DNA of 64,000 nt from an uncultured Hymenobacter sp. (GTDB lineage Bacteria > Bacteroidota > Bacteroidia > Cytophagales > Hymenobacteraceae): the NCBI GenBank assembly GCA_913776615.1, contig CAJYPK010000001.1, positions 1 through 64,000 on the forward strand. Reading direction: 5' to 3'. Both the position numbers and the translations under genes were made by a program. The notes beneath the pieces were generated by a model. The model did not search any database. It had not been told where the DNA came from and saw only the letters and a program-made list of their open reading frames with translations. Positions 33,607 to 41,535 of the stretch are shown piece by piece (the first letter of the stretch is position 1; every line of letters begins with the position of its first letter).

Positions 33607-34887
33607 ATGCCCACCGCCACGCTGCCCGTCAATTATCAGGAGGTTTTCCGTTCTCTGCCCGAGAACTTTTTGCTCATCGCGCCCAATCCGGAGGCCACCA
33701 TTCTGGATAATACCGACAGCCACGTAGCCGTGTCGCTCAAGCGCCGCGAAGACGCCGTGGGCAAGCCTTTCTTTGAAGCCTACCCGGCCAGCGACGAGAG
33801 CGGCGCGGCCCAGATCCGGGAGTCGCACGAGCACGTGCGCCGCTACCTGGAGCCGCACACCATGCCGCTCATTCGCTACGACCTGGCCCGGCCCGCCGAG
33901 CAGGGCGGCGGCCTCGAAGAATTTTACTGGCAGGCCACCCACTACCCCATCATCAACGAGCGGGGCGAGCTGCAATACATTTTGCAGCGCACCCAAAACG
34001 TAACCGAGCAGCTGCGCGCCGCCCGCGCCGCCAACGAGGCCCAGCAAAAGCTGGCCGACGAGCAGGAGCGCACGCGCTTCATTCTCGAAAACCTGCCCGT
34101 ACTCATTTGGACGGCCACACCCGACGGCCTGCGCGACTACTTCAACCCACGCTGGCTGGCCTTCACCGGCCGCCCGCTGGAAGAGGAACTGGGCGAACAG
34201 TGGCTGACCAGCCTGCACCCCGACGACCGCGACCGCGTGCGCACGCAGTGGCTGCAAGCGGTGGCCGACGGCACCCCCTACCAGGTAGAGTACCGCCTGC
34301 GCCGCCACGACGGCCAGTACCGCTGGATTCTCTCGCGGGCGCAGCCGCGCCGCGACGCCGATGGCCACATCAACCTCTGGGTGGGCGGGGCTACCGACAT
34401 CCACGACCAGAAAATGATGGTCCAGGAAATCCTGGAATCCAATGAGCAGCAGGCCATCTTGTCGGAGCAGGCCTACCGCAACTACCAGCGCGCCGAAAAC
34501 CAGCGGGCTATGTACCAGGGCTTGTTTACGAACGCCCCGGCGCTCATTTGCATCCTGCGCGGCCCGAGCCATCGCTACGAGTTTGTGAACACGGCCTACC
34601 AAGCGCTGTTCCAGGACCGTCAGCTAGTGGGCCTTACCGTGGCCGAGGCGCTGCCCGAGGTAGCCGCCCAGGGCTTTATCGACCTACTCGACAACGTGTA
34701 CAACACCGGTGAGACCTTCACCGGCAACGAGATGCCGATTAAGATTGCCTCGCCCGATGGCCCTTCCTACCCCGGCTATTTCAACTTTTCGTACCAGCGC
34801 TTCAGCGAGCAGGGCGAAACTGCTGGCATCATGGTCTTTGCCTACGACGTTACGGAGCTTGTCAATGCCCGTAAGGCGCTGGAGTAG
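33607..34887 (+). CDS. PAS-domain protein without a kinase domain
   Basis: This 426-residue protein has three PAS-like segments at about residues 10-135, 150-275 and 305-425. The middle one has the PAS/PAC features RWLAFTGRPLEEELGEQW and RWILSRAQPRRDADGHINLW. A coiled coil links the second and third. It ends at VTELVNARKALE, where PAS kinases usually go on to a HisKA helix. I see no kinase or output domain in the following 170 bp in any frame. It may be a signal-sensing adaptor or a truncated kinase. The start is MPTATLPVNYQEVF; a longer upstream frame has no sign of being coding. Confidence 0.85.
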   Translation: MPTATLPVNYQEVFRSLPENFLLIAPNPEATILDNTDSHVAVSLKRREDAVGKPFFEAYPASDESGAAQIRESHEHVRRYLEPHTMPLIRYDLARPAEQGGGLEEFYWQATHYPIINERGELQYILQRTQNVTEQLRAARAANEAQQKLADEQERTRFILENLPVLIWTATPDGLRDYFNPRWLAFTGRPLEEELGEQWLTSLHPDDRDRVRTQWLQAVADGTPYQVEYRLRRHDGQYRWILSRAQPRRDADGHINLWVGGATDIHDQKMMVQEILESNEQQAILSEQAYRNYQRAENQRAMYQGLFTNAPALICILRGPSHRYEFVNTAYQALFQDRQLVGLTVAEALPEVAAQGFIDLLDNVYNTGETFTGNEMPIKIASPDGPSYPGYFNFSYQRFSEQGETAGIMVFAYDVTELVNARKALE

Positions 34888-35061
34888 CCCCTGCCGCTCA
34901 GCTTTTATTTAACCTGAGCCAGCCGCTTTGGCACTCCCTGGCCGTAAATTTGCTAGCGGCCGCTACCCTAGCCCGCCGGGCGATGCCCGGCATCTTTCGT
35001 AGTATTCTTCCCCACTGCCAGCGGCGGCCCCCGGCCGGCTCTTGCTTTTCTTTTGCCTCAC

Positions 35062-35412
35062 ATGGAGCTTACCGCCCTCGACTTTCAACAAGCCCGCGTC
35101 AAGCAGGTGTTGTTTAAGTCGCGCCTGCGCTCGGTACTCTACGGGGTGCGGGAAGCCGAGCCCAGCTTATTTTCGATGCAGGATAATCCGCTGGGACAGT
35201 GGCTGAATGCCGTGCTCAAGCCGCACTATGGCCACCGCCCCGAAATCGCGGGCATCGAGCGCCTGCTGCGCCAGACCCTCGACACCGGCCAGGCCCTCGT
35301 GCGCCAGCACCAGCGCGGCGAAATGGAACAGGCCCGCGCCGGCCTGGAGCAGATTGAGCGCCTCGCCAGCGAAATTGATCAGCTCCTGACCGCCGTGGAG
35401 CACAGCGCCTAG
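35062..35412 (+). CDS. CZB-like (chemoreceptor zinc-binding-like) domain protein
   Basis: This 116-residue protein looks like a stand-alone CZB domain: DFQQARVKQVLFKSRLRSVL, then DNPLGQW, then ALVRQHQRGEMEQARAGLEQ and a final leucine-rich helix. In known CZB domains three histidines and one cysteine bind zinc. Here the first histidine is replaced by glutamine, the cysteine of DCxLGxW by asparagine, and the LxxxHxxFH helix by IERLLRQTL. It therefore probably does not bind zinc. It follows the PAS-only gene by 174 bp. The ATG at 35062 is preferred to an upstream TTG. Confidence 0.6.
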   Translation: MELTALDFQQARVKQVLFKSRLRSVLYGVREAEPSLFSMQDNPLGQWLNAVLKPHYGHRPEIAGIERLLRQTLDTGQALVRQHQRGEMEQARAGLEQIERLASEIDQLLTAVEHSA

Positions 35413-35585
35413 GCGCTTACCGTCCAGCTTTTCTACCCTCAGCTGTCAGGTGTCGGTTAAACTGGCAGCGTAGTGGCGGCAGGCAACGCATTGTCAGTTG
35501 GTTACGAAGGCTTGGTGCTTTGCCGTGCGGGCGGTATGTTTGGCTAGTCGCCCGCTTCGCACCCAGCTCCGCGCCCCTTTTCCGC

Positions 35586-36206
35586 ATGATTTTTTACGGC
35601 ACCAACGGCAAGCATTACGCCACCGAGCCCTTGCCCGGCACGCCCTGCCCCGCCTGCCAGGCTCCCGACGGCCTGCACGTCGCCCTGGTGAGCCGCTACG
35701 CGCACGTGTACTGGATTCCGCTCTTCCCGTACCAAAAAATTGCCCTTACCCAGTGCGCGCACTGCCAGTCCACCTGGGAGGAAAAGCAGCTGGCCCCCGA
35801 CCTGGCCCCCGCCGTGCGCTCCGTAAAAACGCACCACCACGCGCCCGCCTGGACGTGGGCCGGGCTGGTCCTCGTGGCCGCCTTCAGTCTCTACGGCTAC
35901 CTGCGTAGCATCCGCGATACCCACACCGACGAGGCGCTGCTGGCCAGCCCCCGGGCGGGCGACATCTACACGGTGCGCGCCGATAGCAGCCGCCGGTATT
36001 CGCTGCTCAAGGTGCGGCAGGTGGGCGGCAACGTGGTGGAACTGGTGGCTAACGAGTACGAGACCGACGAATCCACGCCCCTCAATTCGCTCAACGAGCC
36101 CGCCCGCTACAGCAAGGAGCCCTTCACGCTCACCTTCCTCGACCTGCAAATAATGCGGCGCAAGGGCCAGATCACCGACGTAGACCGGCTGGCCCCGGCC
36201 GAGTAA
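35586..36206 (+). CDS. Membrane protein with a zinc-ribbon-like N-terminus
   Basis: The 206-residue protein has CPAC (C21, C24) and CAHC (C57, C60) that together form a zinc-ribbon-like four-cysteine site. One transmembrane helix follows at about 88-107 (WTWAGLVLVAAFSLYGYL), then a soluble C-terminal domain with no recognised motif. This layout, a ribbon then a helix then an unknown domain, occurs in several bacterial proteins of unknown function. The longer upstream frame is rejected because the ATG at 35586 begins the conserved part. Confidence 0.75.
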   Translation: MIFYGTNGKHYATEPLPGTPCPACQAPDGLHVALVSRYAHVYWIPLFPYQKIALTQCAHCQSTWEEKQLAPDLAPAVRSVKTHHHAPAWTWAGLVLVAAFSLYGYLRSIRDTHTDEALLASPRAGDIYTVRADSSRRYSLLKVRQVGGNVVELVANEYETDESTPLNSLNEPARYSKEPFTLTFLDLQIMRRKGQITDVDRLAPAE

Positions 36207-36221
36207 GGCCCGCCGCCCCGG

Positions 36222-36467
36222 CTACTGGTAAGAGCCCAGCGAAATCAGCGGCAGATAGTCGCTCAGGCCGCTGGGGCGGTCGAAGACGTGGATAAACAGG
36301 ATGGCGTCCTCACCCCGGCTGCGCCAGACTTCGGCGTAGAAGTTTTCGACTGCAAAGAGGCGCAGCTCGCAGCCGTCCTCGCTGCGCTCGGCCAGCGGGT
36401 GGCCGTGCCGGTCCAGGTGCGCGACCTGCTGACGCTGGTGCAGGTTTTTAAACGTGGTAATTGTCAT
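36222..36467 (-). CDS. Small hypothetical protein, 81 residues
   Basis: A minus-strand frame starting MTITTFKNLHQRQQVAHLD, with a plausible protein composition, ending SDYLPLISLGSYQ. It may be a small beta-rich domain. It converges on the membrane-protein gene before it and is divergent from the transporter after it, with 79 bp between the starts. A longer frame extends upstream to 36599 but overlaps the transporter gene. I do not recognise it. Confidence 0.6.
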   Translation of the reverse strand: MTITTFKNLHQRQQVAHLDRHGHPLAERSEDGCELRLFAVENFYAEVWRSRGEDAILFIHVFDRPSGLSDYLPLISLGSYQ

Positions 36468-36534
36468 AAGGCTAACCCGAATATACGCCCGCCAGGCTGC
36501 GCGGCCAACCACCCACCGCTTACCCCGGGCAACG

Positions 36535-36542
36535 CACCTTTG
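36535..36542 (+). promoter_or_regulatory. -7-like element next to the transporter start
   Basis: CACCTTTG, one base from TAnnTTTG, ends four bases before the ATG at 36547. It resembles the menE case. Confidence 0.3.
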
Positions 36543-36546
36543 CGGG

Positions 36547-37896
36547 ATGAAGTCAATTCGCTTTCCGCACCCACTGGTGCTCCTCACCCTCTTTATCATC
36601 GTGGCCGCCGCGCTGAGCTACGTGCTGCCCGCCGGCCAGTTTGCCCGCCGTCCCAGCGCCGCCACCGGCAGCGAAGTGGTCGTGCCCGGCTCTTACCACC
36701 GCGTACCCAGCACGCCCGTGAGCCCGCTGCAAGTGGCCGTATCCATCCCCAAGGGCCTGGCCGACGCGGGCGCGGTGGTATTCTTTCTGTTTCTGGCCGG
36801 CGGGGCCTTCACGGTGGTTGACCAAACGGGCGCGCTGCGCTTCGGCGTCGATTGGCTGCTGCGCCACGCGCAGGGGCGCGAAGTGGCCATTTTGCCCGTT
36901 ATCAGCCTGTTATTTGCCACGCTGGGCGTGCTGGAGAATATGGGCGAAGAAGTAATTGCCCTCGTGCCGGTGCTGCTGGTGCTGGTGCGACGGCTGGGCT
37001 ACCCCACCATTACGGCGGTGGCGGCCAGCCTGGGCGCGGCCATCGTGGGGGCGGCATTCAGCCCCATCAACCCCTTTCAGGTGGGCATTGCCCAGAAGCT
37101 GGCGCAGTTACCGCTGCTGTCGGCGGCGGGCTACCGCCTGGTATTTCTGGCGCTGGCCCTGCTCATCTGGATCGGCGGCACGGTGCGCCACGCCGTGCGC
37201 TACCGCCTCGCCCCCGAGCCGGCCGACCCCGCGCAGCTGGCCGCGGGTAAGGGTGCGGGCCGGCACGGCCTGGTGCTGCTGTTGCTGCTGCTTACCTTCT
37301 CCCTATTCACCTACGGCGTAGTCAGCCTGGGCTGGGACTTCGACCAAATGACGGCCCTGTTTTTCATCCTCGGCGTGGGGGCTGGCCTGGTGGGCGGGCT
37401 GGGCCTCACCGGCACGGCCGAGGGCTTCGTGGCGGGCTTCCGCGACATTGCCTTTTCGGCCATCCTGATCGGGTTTGCGCGGGCCATTTTCGTGGTGCTC
37501 GAGCAGGGGCACATCGTCGATACCATCGTGCAGGGGCTGGCCACGCCCCTGGCCCACCTGCCCGTGGCGCTGGCCGCCCTGGGCATGATGGGCGTGCACA
37601 CGGCCCTGCACCTGCCCGTGCCCAGCGTGAGCGGCCAGGCGGTACTCACCATGCCATTATTCGTACCCCTCTCCGACCTCATCGGCCTGTCGCGCCAGGT
37701 GACGGTGCTGGCTTACCAGTACAGCGCCGGCATGACCGACCTGCTCACGCCCACCAACGGCGCGCTCATGGCCATGCTGGCCGCCTGCGGCGTGCGCTAC
37801 GACCAGTGGCTGCGCTTCGCCGGGCCGCTCTACGGCCTACTGCTGGCCCTGGGGGCGACGGGCGTGCTGCTGGGCATCTGGCTGGGAGTGGCGTAG
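36547..37896 (+). CDS. YfcC-family (DcuC-like) membrane transporter
   Basis: This 449-residue membrane protein has about 10-12 transmembrane segments and matches the YfcC branch of the C4-dicarboxylate carrier group. It begins FPHPLVLLTLFIIVAAALSY and contains ENMGEEVIALVPVLLVLVRR, FSPINPFQVGIAQKLAQLP and the C-terminal MTDLLTPTNGALMAMLAAC. Members have been proposed to carry amino acids, peptides or dicarboxylates, and the substrate cannot be told here. A longer N-terminal frame overlaps the small gene on the other strand and is rejected. Confidence 0.87.
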   Translation: MKSIRFPHPLVLLTLFIIVAAALSYVLPAGQFARRPSAATGSEVVVPGSYHRVPSTPVSPLQVAVSIPKGLADAGAVVFFLFLAGGAFTVVDQTGALRFGVDWLLRHAQGREVAILPVISLLFATLGVLENMGEEVIALVPVLLVLVRRLGYPTITAVAASLGAAIVGAAFSPINPFQVGIAQKLAQLPLLSAAGYRLVFLALALLIWIGGTVRHAVRYRLAPEPADPAQLAAGKGAGRHGLVLLLLLLTFSLFTYGVVSLGWDFDQMTALFFILGVGAGLVGGLGLTGTAEGFVAGFRDIAFSAILIGFARAIFVVLEQGHIVDTIVQGLATPLAHLPVALAALGMMGVHTALHLPVPSVSGQAVLTMPLFVPLSDLIGLSRQVTVLAYQYSAGMTDLLTPTNGALMAMLAACGVRYDQWLRFAGPLYGLLLALGATGVLLGIWLGVA

Positions 37897-37959
37897 CAGT
37901 GTATCTTATTGCTTATAATGCATTTATAATACGCAGCTAAATAATTTACACAAATCTCA

Positions 37960-38062
37960 TCGGTCATGCTGAGCTTGCCGAAGCATCTCGCGTGGTGCAG
38001 TAACCAAAACGCACGATATTACTGCACCACGCGAGATGCTTCGGCAAGCTCAGCATGACCGA
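37960..38062. repeat. Perfect 43-bp inverted repeat (GCTGAGCTTGCCGAAGC family)
   Basis: Arms 37960-38002 and 38020-38062 are perfect reverse complements with a 17-base loop. The arm contains ggtcatgctgagcttgccg and aagcatctcgcgtggtgcag. It fills much of the 255-bp gap between the transporter and the YfiT-like gene. Related copies are at 1, 52514, 56137 and 60121. Confidence 0.9.
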
Positions 38063-38152
38063 CGTTGTTAATGCAGACTTCTAAACAGCATTGTAGTCAG
38101 CTGAAATCAAGAAACATTTAAATTTCAAATTCGCTACTCACCTTCCCACTTC

Positions 38153-38707
38153 ATGGCTCCACCTGATCTCGACTCGTTACGCTTTCCCATCGGCCACCCC
38201 CAACTGCCCACCGCCCCGCTCACGCCCGCCGAGCGAGCTGGTTATTTGCAGCAACTAGTTGACCTGCCCTTGAATCTTATGCTCGCCGCCCGGCAGGTAG
38301 GCAAAGAGCGCCTGCAACTCCCCTACCGCCCCGGTGGCTGGACTGGCCTCCAAGTCATTCATCACGTGGCTGATTCACACTTAAATGCTTATGTGCGTTT
38401 TCGACTAGCCCTCACCGAGGACAACCCCACCATCAAGCCGTATGAGGAAGCCGCCTGGGCCGAGCTGCCCGATGCGATAGCCAACCCTCCTTTCATATCG
38501 TTAGAACTACTCGCCACTTTGCACACCCGCTGGCTTGAGTTGCTGCACCACCTCAGTGAGGAGCAGTGGCAACGCACTTTCTATCACCCTGGCACGCAGA
38601 AAACCTTTACCCTCGACCAAACGCTGGCGCTCTACGCCTGGCACGGCCGGCACCACGTAGCTCACATCGAGTTGCTGGGTGCCGACAAGCAGCCAGGAGA
38701 GCAATAG
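38153..38707 (+). CDS. YfiT-like metal-dependent (DinB-fold) protein
   Basis: A 184-residue protein of the YfiT branch of the DinB superfamily. The conserved PYRPGGWTGLQVIHHVADSH, ALTEDNPTIKPYEEAAWAEL and YAWHGRHHVAHIELL are present. Likely metal ligands are H70 or H71, H164 and H168. B. subtilis YfiT is a metal-binding protein, and related enzymes act as bacillithiol S-transferases. Whether this organism uses bacillithiol cannot be judged from the window. The inverted-repeat element at 38701 begins inside its stop region. Confidence 0.9.
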   Translation: MAPPDLDSLRFPIGHPQLPTAPLTPAERAGYLQQLVDLPLNLMLAARQVGKERLQLPYRPGGWTGLQVIHHVADSHLNAYVRFRLALTEDNPTIKPYEEAAWAELPDAIANPPFISLELLATLHTRWLELLHHLSEEQWQRTFYHPGTQKTFTLDQTLALYAWHGRHHVAHIELLGADKQPGEQ

Positions 38708-38785
38708 CGCGGACTTTGTAGTCCGCGTCTTAACGGCGGTTGGGAAACCCCTACCAAACGCGGACTGCAAAGTCCGCGCTACTGC
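38701..38785. repeat. Inverted pair of gcggactttgtagtccgc repeats
   Basis: Two inverted copies, 38701-38727 and 38759-38785, are related to the tandem units at 24166. Both have the form gcaatagcgcggactttg, then tagtccgcg, or its complement, with two mismatches. The pair starts in the last codons of the YfiT-like gene. Confidence 0.75.
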
Positions 38786-38791
38786 CAACCA

Positions 38792-38832
38792 CGAAAAGCC
38801 CGGCCCGCTAATGGAGCGGACCGGGCTTTTCG
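38792..38832. terminator. Bidirectional terminator between the YfiT-like and TPR genes
   Basis: Stem aaaagcccggcccgct/agcggaccgggctttt, with T tracts on both sides. The genes on each side converge, so it can end both transcripts. Confidence 0.82.
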
Positions 38833-38846
38833 TGACGGGCTGGTTT

Positions 38847-39713
38847 TTACTTTCCGCCCCGCACCATGCTGTTGCTCTTGCCATAGCGGCGCAGGCTTTT
38901 CTCGGCCTCCGGGTTCAGGCGGGCGGCTTTTTCCAGGTCTTTGCGGGCTTCCTTGAGCTTGTCGAAGCTGGCGTAGCTGATGCCCCGGTACTCCAGCGCG
39001 TCGGCGTAGAGCGAGTCGAGGGCCAGGGCGCGGCTGAAGTCCGACACGGCGGCTTTGTACTGGTACATCTGCATCTTGGCCACGCCCCGGCCAAAGTAGG
39101 CCTCCTTGTCGTCGGGCCGCAGCTTCACGGTACCGCTGAAGTCGTTGGCGGCCGATTTATACTCCCGCAGCATCAGCTCGTTCACGCCTTTGTTGTAGTA
39201 CACGTCGGGGTTGCCGCGCATAGTGCGCAGGGCGGCCACGTAGTCGGGCTTGGCTTCCTTGTAGTTTTTGAGGTTGGAATACGCCCGGGCGCGCTCGAAA
39301 TGCGCGCGGGCATCCTTGGGATTGGTTTTGAGCACGAGGTTGGCGCGGGCCAGCTGGTAGCGGTAGTCCGTGGCGCTCATCTTGCGCTCGGCGGCGCGCT
39401 CGGCCGACGCGGCAGCGGCCGACAGCGCGTCGGGGTCGGCTACGGCCGTGGCGGCCTCGGCGGTGGGCGCATCCAGGGCCTCGACGGGCACGGCAGCGGC
39501 CCGGGCCGAGTCGGCACCGGCGGGGCTCGGGGTGGGCAGGGCGGTGATGTCGGTAGCGGCGGGGGCGGCCGCGGCCGCCGTAGTCGGCGCGCTGCGGTTG
39601 GTAGCGGCCCGGGCCGCCGTGGGGCGGTCGGCTTCGGTAGTGGAGGCGCAGCTGGTGGCCAGGGCGAGTACGGCCAGCGCAGCGGGCAGATAAGTAGTAG
39701 AGGACGACTTCAT
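38847..39713 (-). CDS. TPR lipoprotein
   Basis: This 288-residue protein begins MKSSSTTYLPAALAVLAL and has a lipobox-like LATSC, so it is probably a lipoprotein. The first 100 residues are Ala/Thr/Pro-rich and little structured. At least four TPR-like repeats follow, with ARAHFERARAYSNLKNYKEA, YYNKGVNELMLREYKSAAND and AYFGRGVAKMQMYQYKAAVS. Partners are unknown. The start is set at M15 of the longest frame because the signal peptide begins there. Confidence 0.85.
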   Translation of the reverse strand: MKSSSTTYLPAALAVLALATSCASTTEADRPTAARAATNRSAPTTAAAAAPAATDITALPTPSPAGADSARAAAVPVEALDAPTAEAATAVADPDALSAAAASAERAAERKMSATDYRYQLARANLVLKTNPKDARAHFERARAYSNLKNYKEAKPDYVAALRTMRGNPDVYYNKGVNELMLREYKSAANDFSGTVKLRPDDKEAYFGRGVAKMQMYQYKAAVSDFSRALALDSLYADALEYRGISYASFDKLKEARKDLEKAARLNPEAEKSLRRYGKSNSMVRGGK

Positions 39714-39848
39714 TAGAAAAAAGGGTAAGCCAGAAAACCGGCCTTTTGCCGGCACGTCGCCCCTTCTACGGAAAAGCCGGGCAATGGTAACGCTTAAAAG
39801 TAAGTCGCTCCTAAAAAGCTGCCCGAACCGTCTGCCCGGCCCTGGGGT

Positions 39849-39856
39849 TATCTTTG
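39849..39856 (+). promoter_or_regulatory. -7 element upstream of lpd
   Basis: TATCTTTG matches TAnnTTTG and lies 58 bp before the lpd ATG. No clear -33 element was found. Confidence 0.45.
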
Positions 39857-39914
39857 CCCGCCCCGCCCTGGCTGGCGGCGTTTCCTATTTTCATTCCTCG
39901 TTTAAGTTAACCTC

Positions 39915-41309
39915 ATGGCATTGCAATTTGACCTGGTAGTAATTGGCTCAGGCCCCGGTGGGTACGTGGCCGCCATCCGCGCCTCACAGCTCGGGCTGAA
40001 GGTGGGCGTGGTCGAGCGCGAAAGCCTCGGCGGCATCTGCCTCAACTGGGGCTGCATCCCCACCAAAGCCCTGCTCAAAACCGCTCAGGTGTACGAATAC
40101 CTCCAGCATGCGCAGGACTACGGCCTGACCGTGAAGGAGGCCGGCTTCGACTTCGACGCCGTTATCAAGCGCAGCCGGGGCGTGGCCGACGGCATGAGCA
40201 AGGGCATCAACTTCCTGTTCAAAAAGAATAAAATCGAGGTGGTAAGCGGTACCGGCAAGCTGCTGGCCCCCGGCAAAGTAGAGGTAACCAAGGCCGACGG
40301 CACCAAAGAAACTGTGGAGGCCAAGAGCATTATCCTGGCCACTGGCGCCCGCGCCCGCCAGCTGCCCAACCTGCCCATCGACGACAAAAAAATTATCGGC
40401 TACCGCAAGGCCATGACCCCCGACAGCCTGCCCAAGCGCCTGGTCGTGGTGGGCTCGGGTGCCATTGGCGTCGAGTTTGCCTACTTCTACCGCTCGCTCG
40501 GCACTGAGGTTACCATCGTGGAGTACCTGCCGCGCATCGTGCCCGTGGAAGACGAGGAGGTATCGCGCCAGATGGAGAAATCCTACCGCAAGCTGGGCAT
40601 CAACATCCTCACCAGCGCCGAGGTAACCAAGGTGGACACCAGCGGCGCGGGCTGCAACGTGTTCATCAAGACCGCCAAGGGTGAGCAGCAAATCGCCTGC
40701 GACGTGGTGCTGAGCGCCGTGGGCGTGCAAACCAACCTCGAAAACCTGGGCCTCGAAGAGCTGGGCATCAAGACGGAGAAGGGCCGCGTGCTCGTCGATA
40801 ATTTCTACCAGACCAACGTGCCCGGCGTCTACGCCATCGGCGATATCGTGCCCGGCCCCGCGCTGGCCCACGTGGCCTCGGCCGAGGGCATCATCTGCGT
40901 GGAGAAAATCGCCGGCCACCACCCCGAGCCGCTCAACTACCAGAACATCCCCGGCTGCACCTACGCCCAGCCCGAAATCGCCAGCGTGGGCCTCACCGAG
41001 GCCGAAGCCAAGGCCAAGGGCTACGAGATTCGCGTGGGTAAATTCCCCTTCTCCGCCTCCGGTAAAGCCTCGGCGGGCGGCGTGAAGGACGGCTTCGTGA
41101 AAGTTATTTTCGACAAGAAATACGGCGAGTGGCTGGGTGCCCACATGATCGGGGCCAACGTAACCGAGATGATTGCCGAAGTGGTCGTAGCCCGCAAGCT
41201 CGAAACCACCGGCCACGAAATCATCAAGTCGGTGCACCCCCACCCCACCATGAGCGAGGCCGTAATGGAGGCCGCCGCCGCCGCCTACGACGAAGTAATT
41301 CACTTGTAA
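39915..41309 (+). CDS. lpd: Dihydrolipoyl dehydrogenase (E3)
   Basis: E3 re-oxidises dihydrolipoyl groups of the 2-oxoacid dehydrogenase complexes and passes electrons to NAD. The 464-residue protein has the FAD-binding start VVIGSGPGGYVAAIRASQLG and the redox disulfide C42/C47 in GGICLNWGCIPTK. An NAD-binding VVVGSGAIGVEFAYFYRSLG follows, and the C-terminal active site HPHPTMSE has H443 and E448. The length is normal. It stands alone, 32 kb from the E2 gene at 6-8 kb, with its own terminator. Confidence 0.96.
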   Translation: MALQFDLVVIGSGPGGYVAAIRASQLGLKVGVVERESLGGICLNWGCIPTKALLKTAQVYEYLQHAQDYGLTVKEAGFDFDAVIKRSRGVADGMSKGINFLFKKNKIEVVSGTGKLLAPGKVEVTKADGTKETVEAKSIILATGARARQLPNLPIDDKKIIGYRKAMTPDSLPKRLVVVGSGAIGVEFAYFYRSLGTEVTIVEYLPRIVPVEDEEVSRQMEKSYRKLGINILTSAEVTKVDTSGAGCNVFIKTAKGEQQIACDVVLSAVGVQTNLENLGLEELGIKTEKGRVLVDNFYQTNVPGVYAIGDIVPGPALAHVASAEGIICVEKIAGHHPEPLNYQNIPGCTYAQPEIASVGLTEAEAKAKGYEIRVGKFPFSASGKASAGGVKDGFVKVIFDKKYGEWLGAHMIGANVTEMIAEVVVARKLETTGHEIIKSVHPHPTMSEAVMEAAAAAYDEVIHL

Positions 41310-41327
41310 GCAACTCAACGCTTGCAC

Positions 41328-41364
41328 GAAAGGCCGGACTGCTGTGCAGTCTGGCCTTTTTTAT
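41328..41364 (+). terminator. Intrinsic terminator after lpd
   Basis: Stem aaaggccggact/agtctggccttt with a run of T, 20 bp past the lpd stop. Confidence 0.82.
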
Positions 41365-41535
41365 TGACGGCAGGCGGTGGGTAGCCCGTCAGTACGCTTG
41401 GCTATTGAAGCTGCGTAGGAATAGCTTTCCAAATAGCTTAATTACCCCACTCTACCGACTGAAACTTGTTGATTATATGGGTAAAGACAAGGGTGTGTGC
41501 AACTTTTTATACCCATGATAAGGCCTCGTTAAAAG

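Noticed and set aside
38679..39716. A 345-residue plus-strand frame over the TPR gene.
   Set aside because: It crosses the terminator and is antisense to the TPR lipoprotein, which has a signal peptide and clear repeats.
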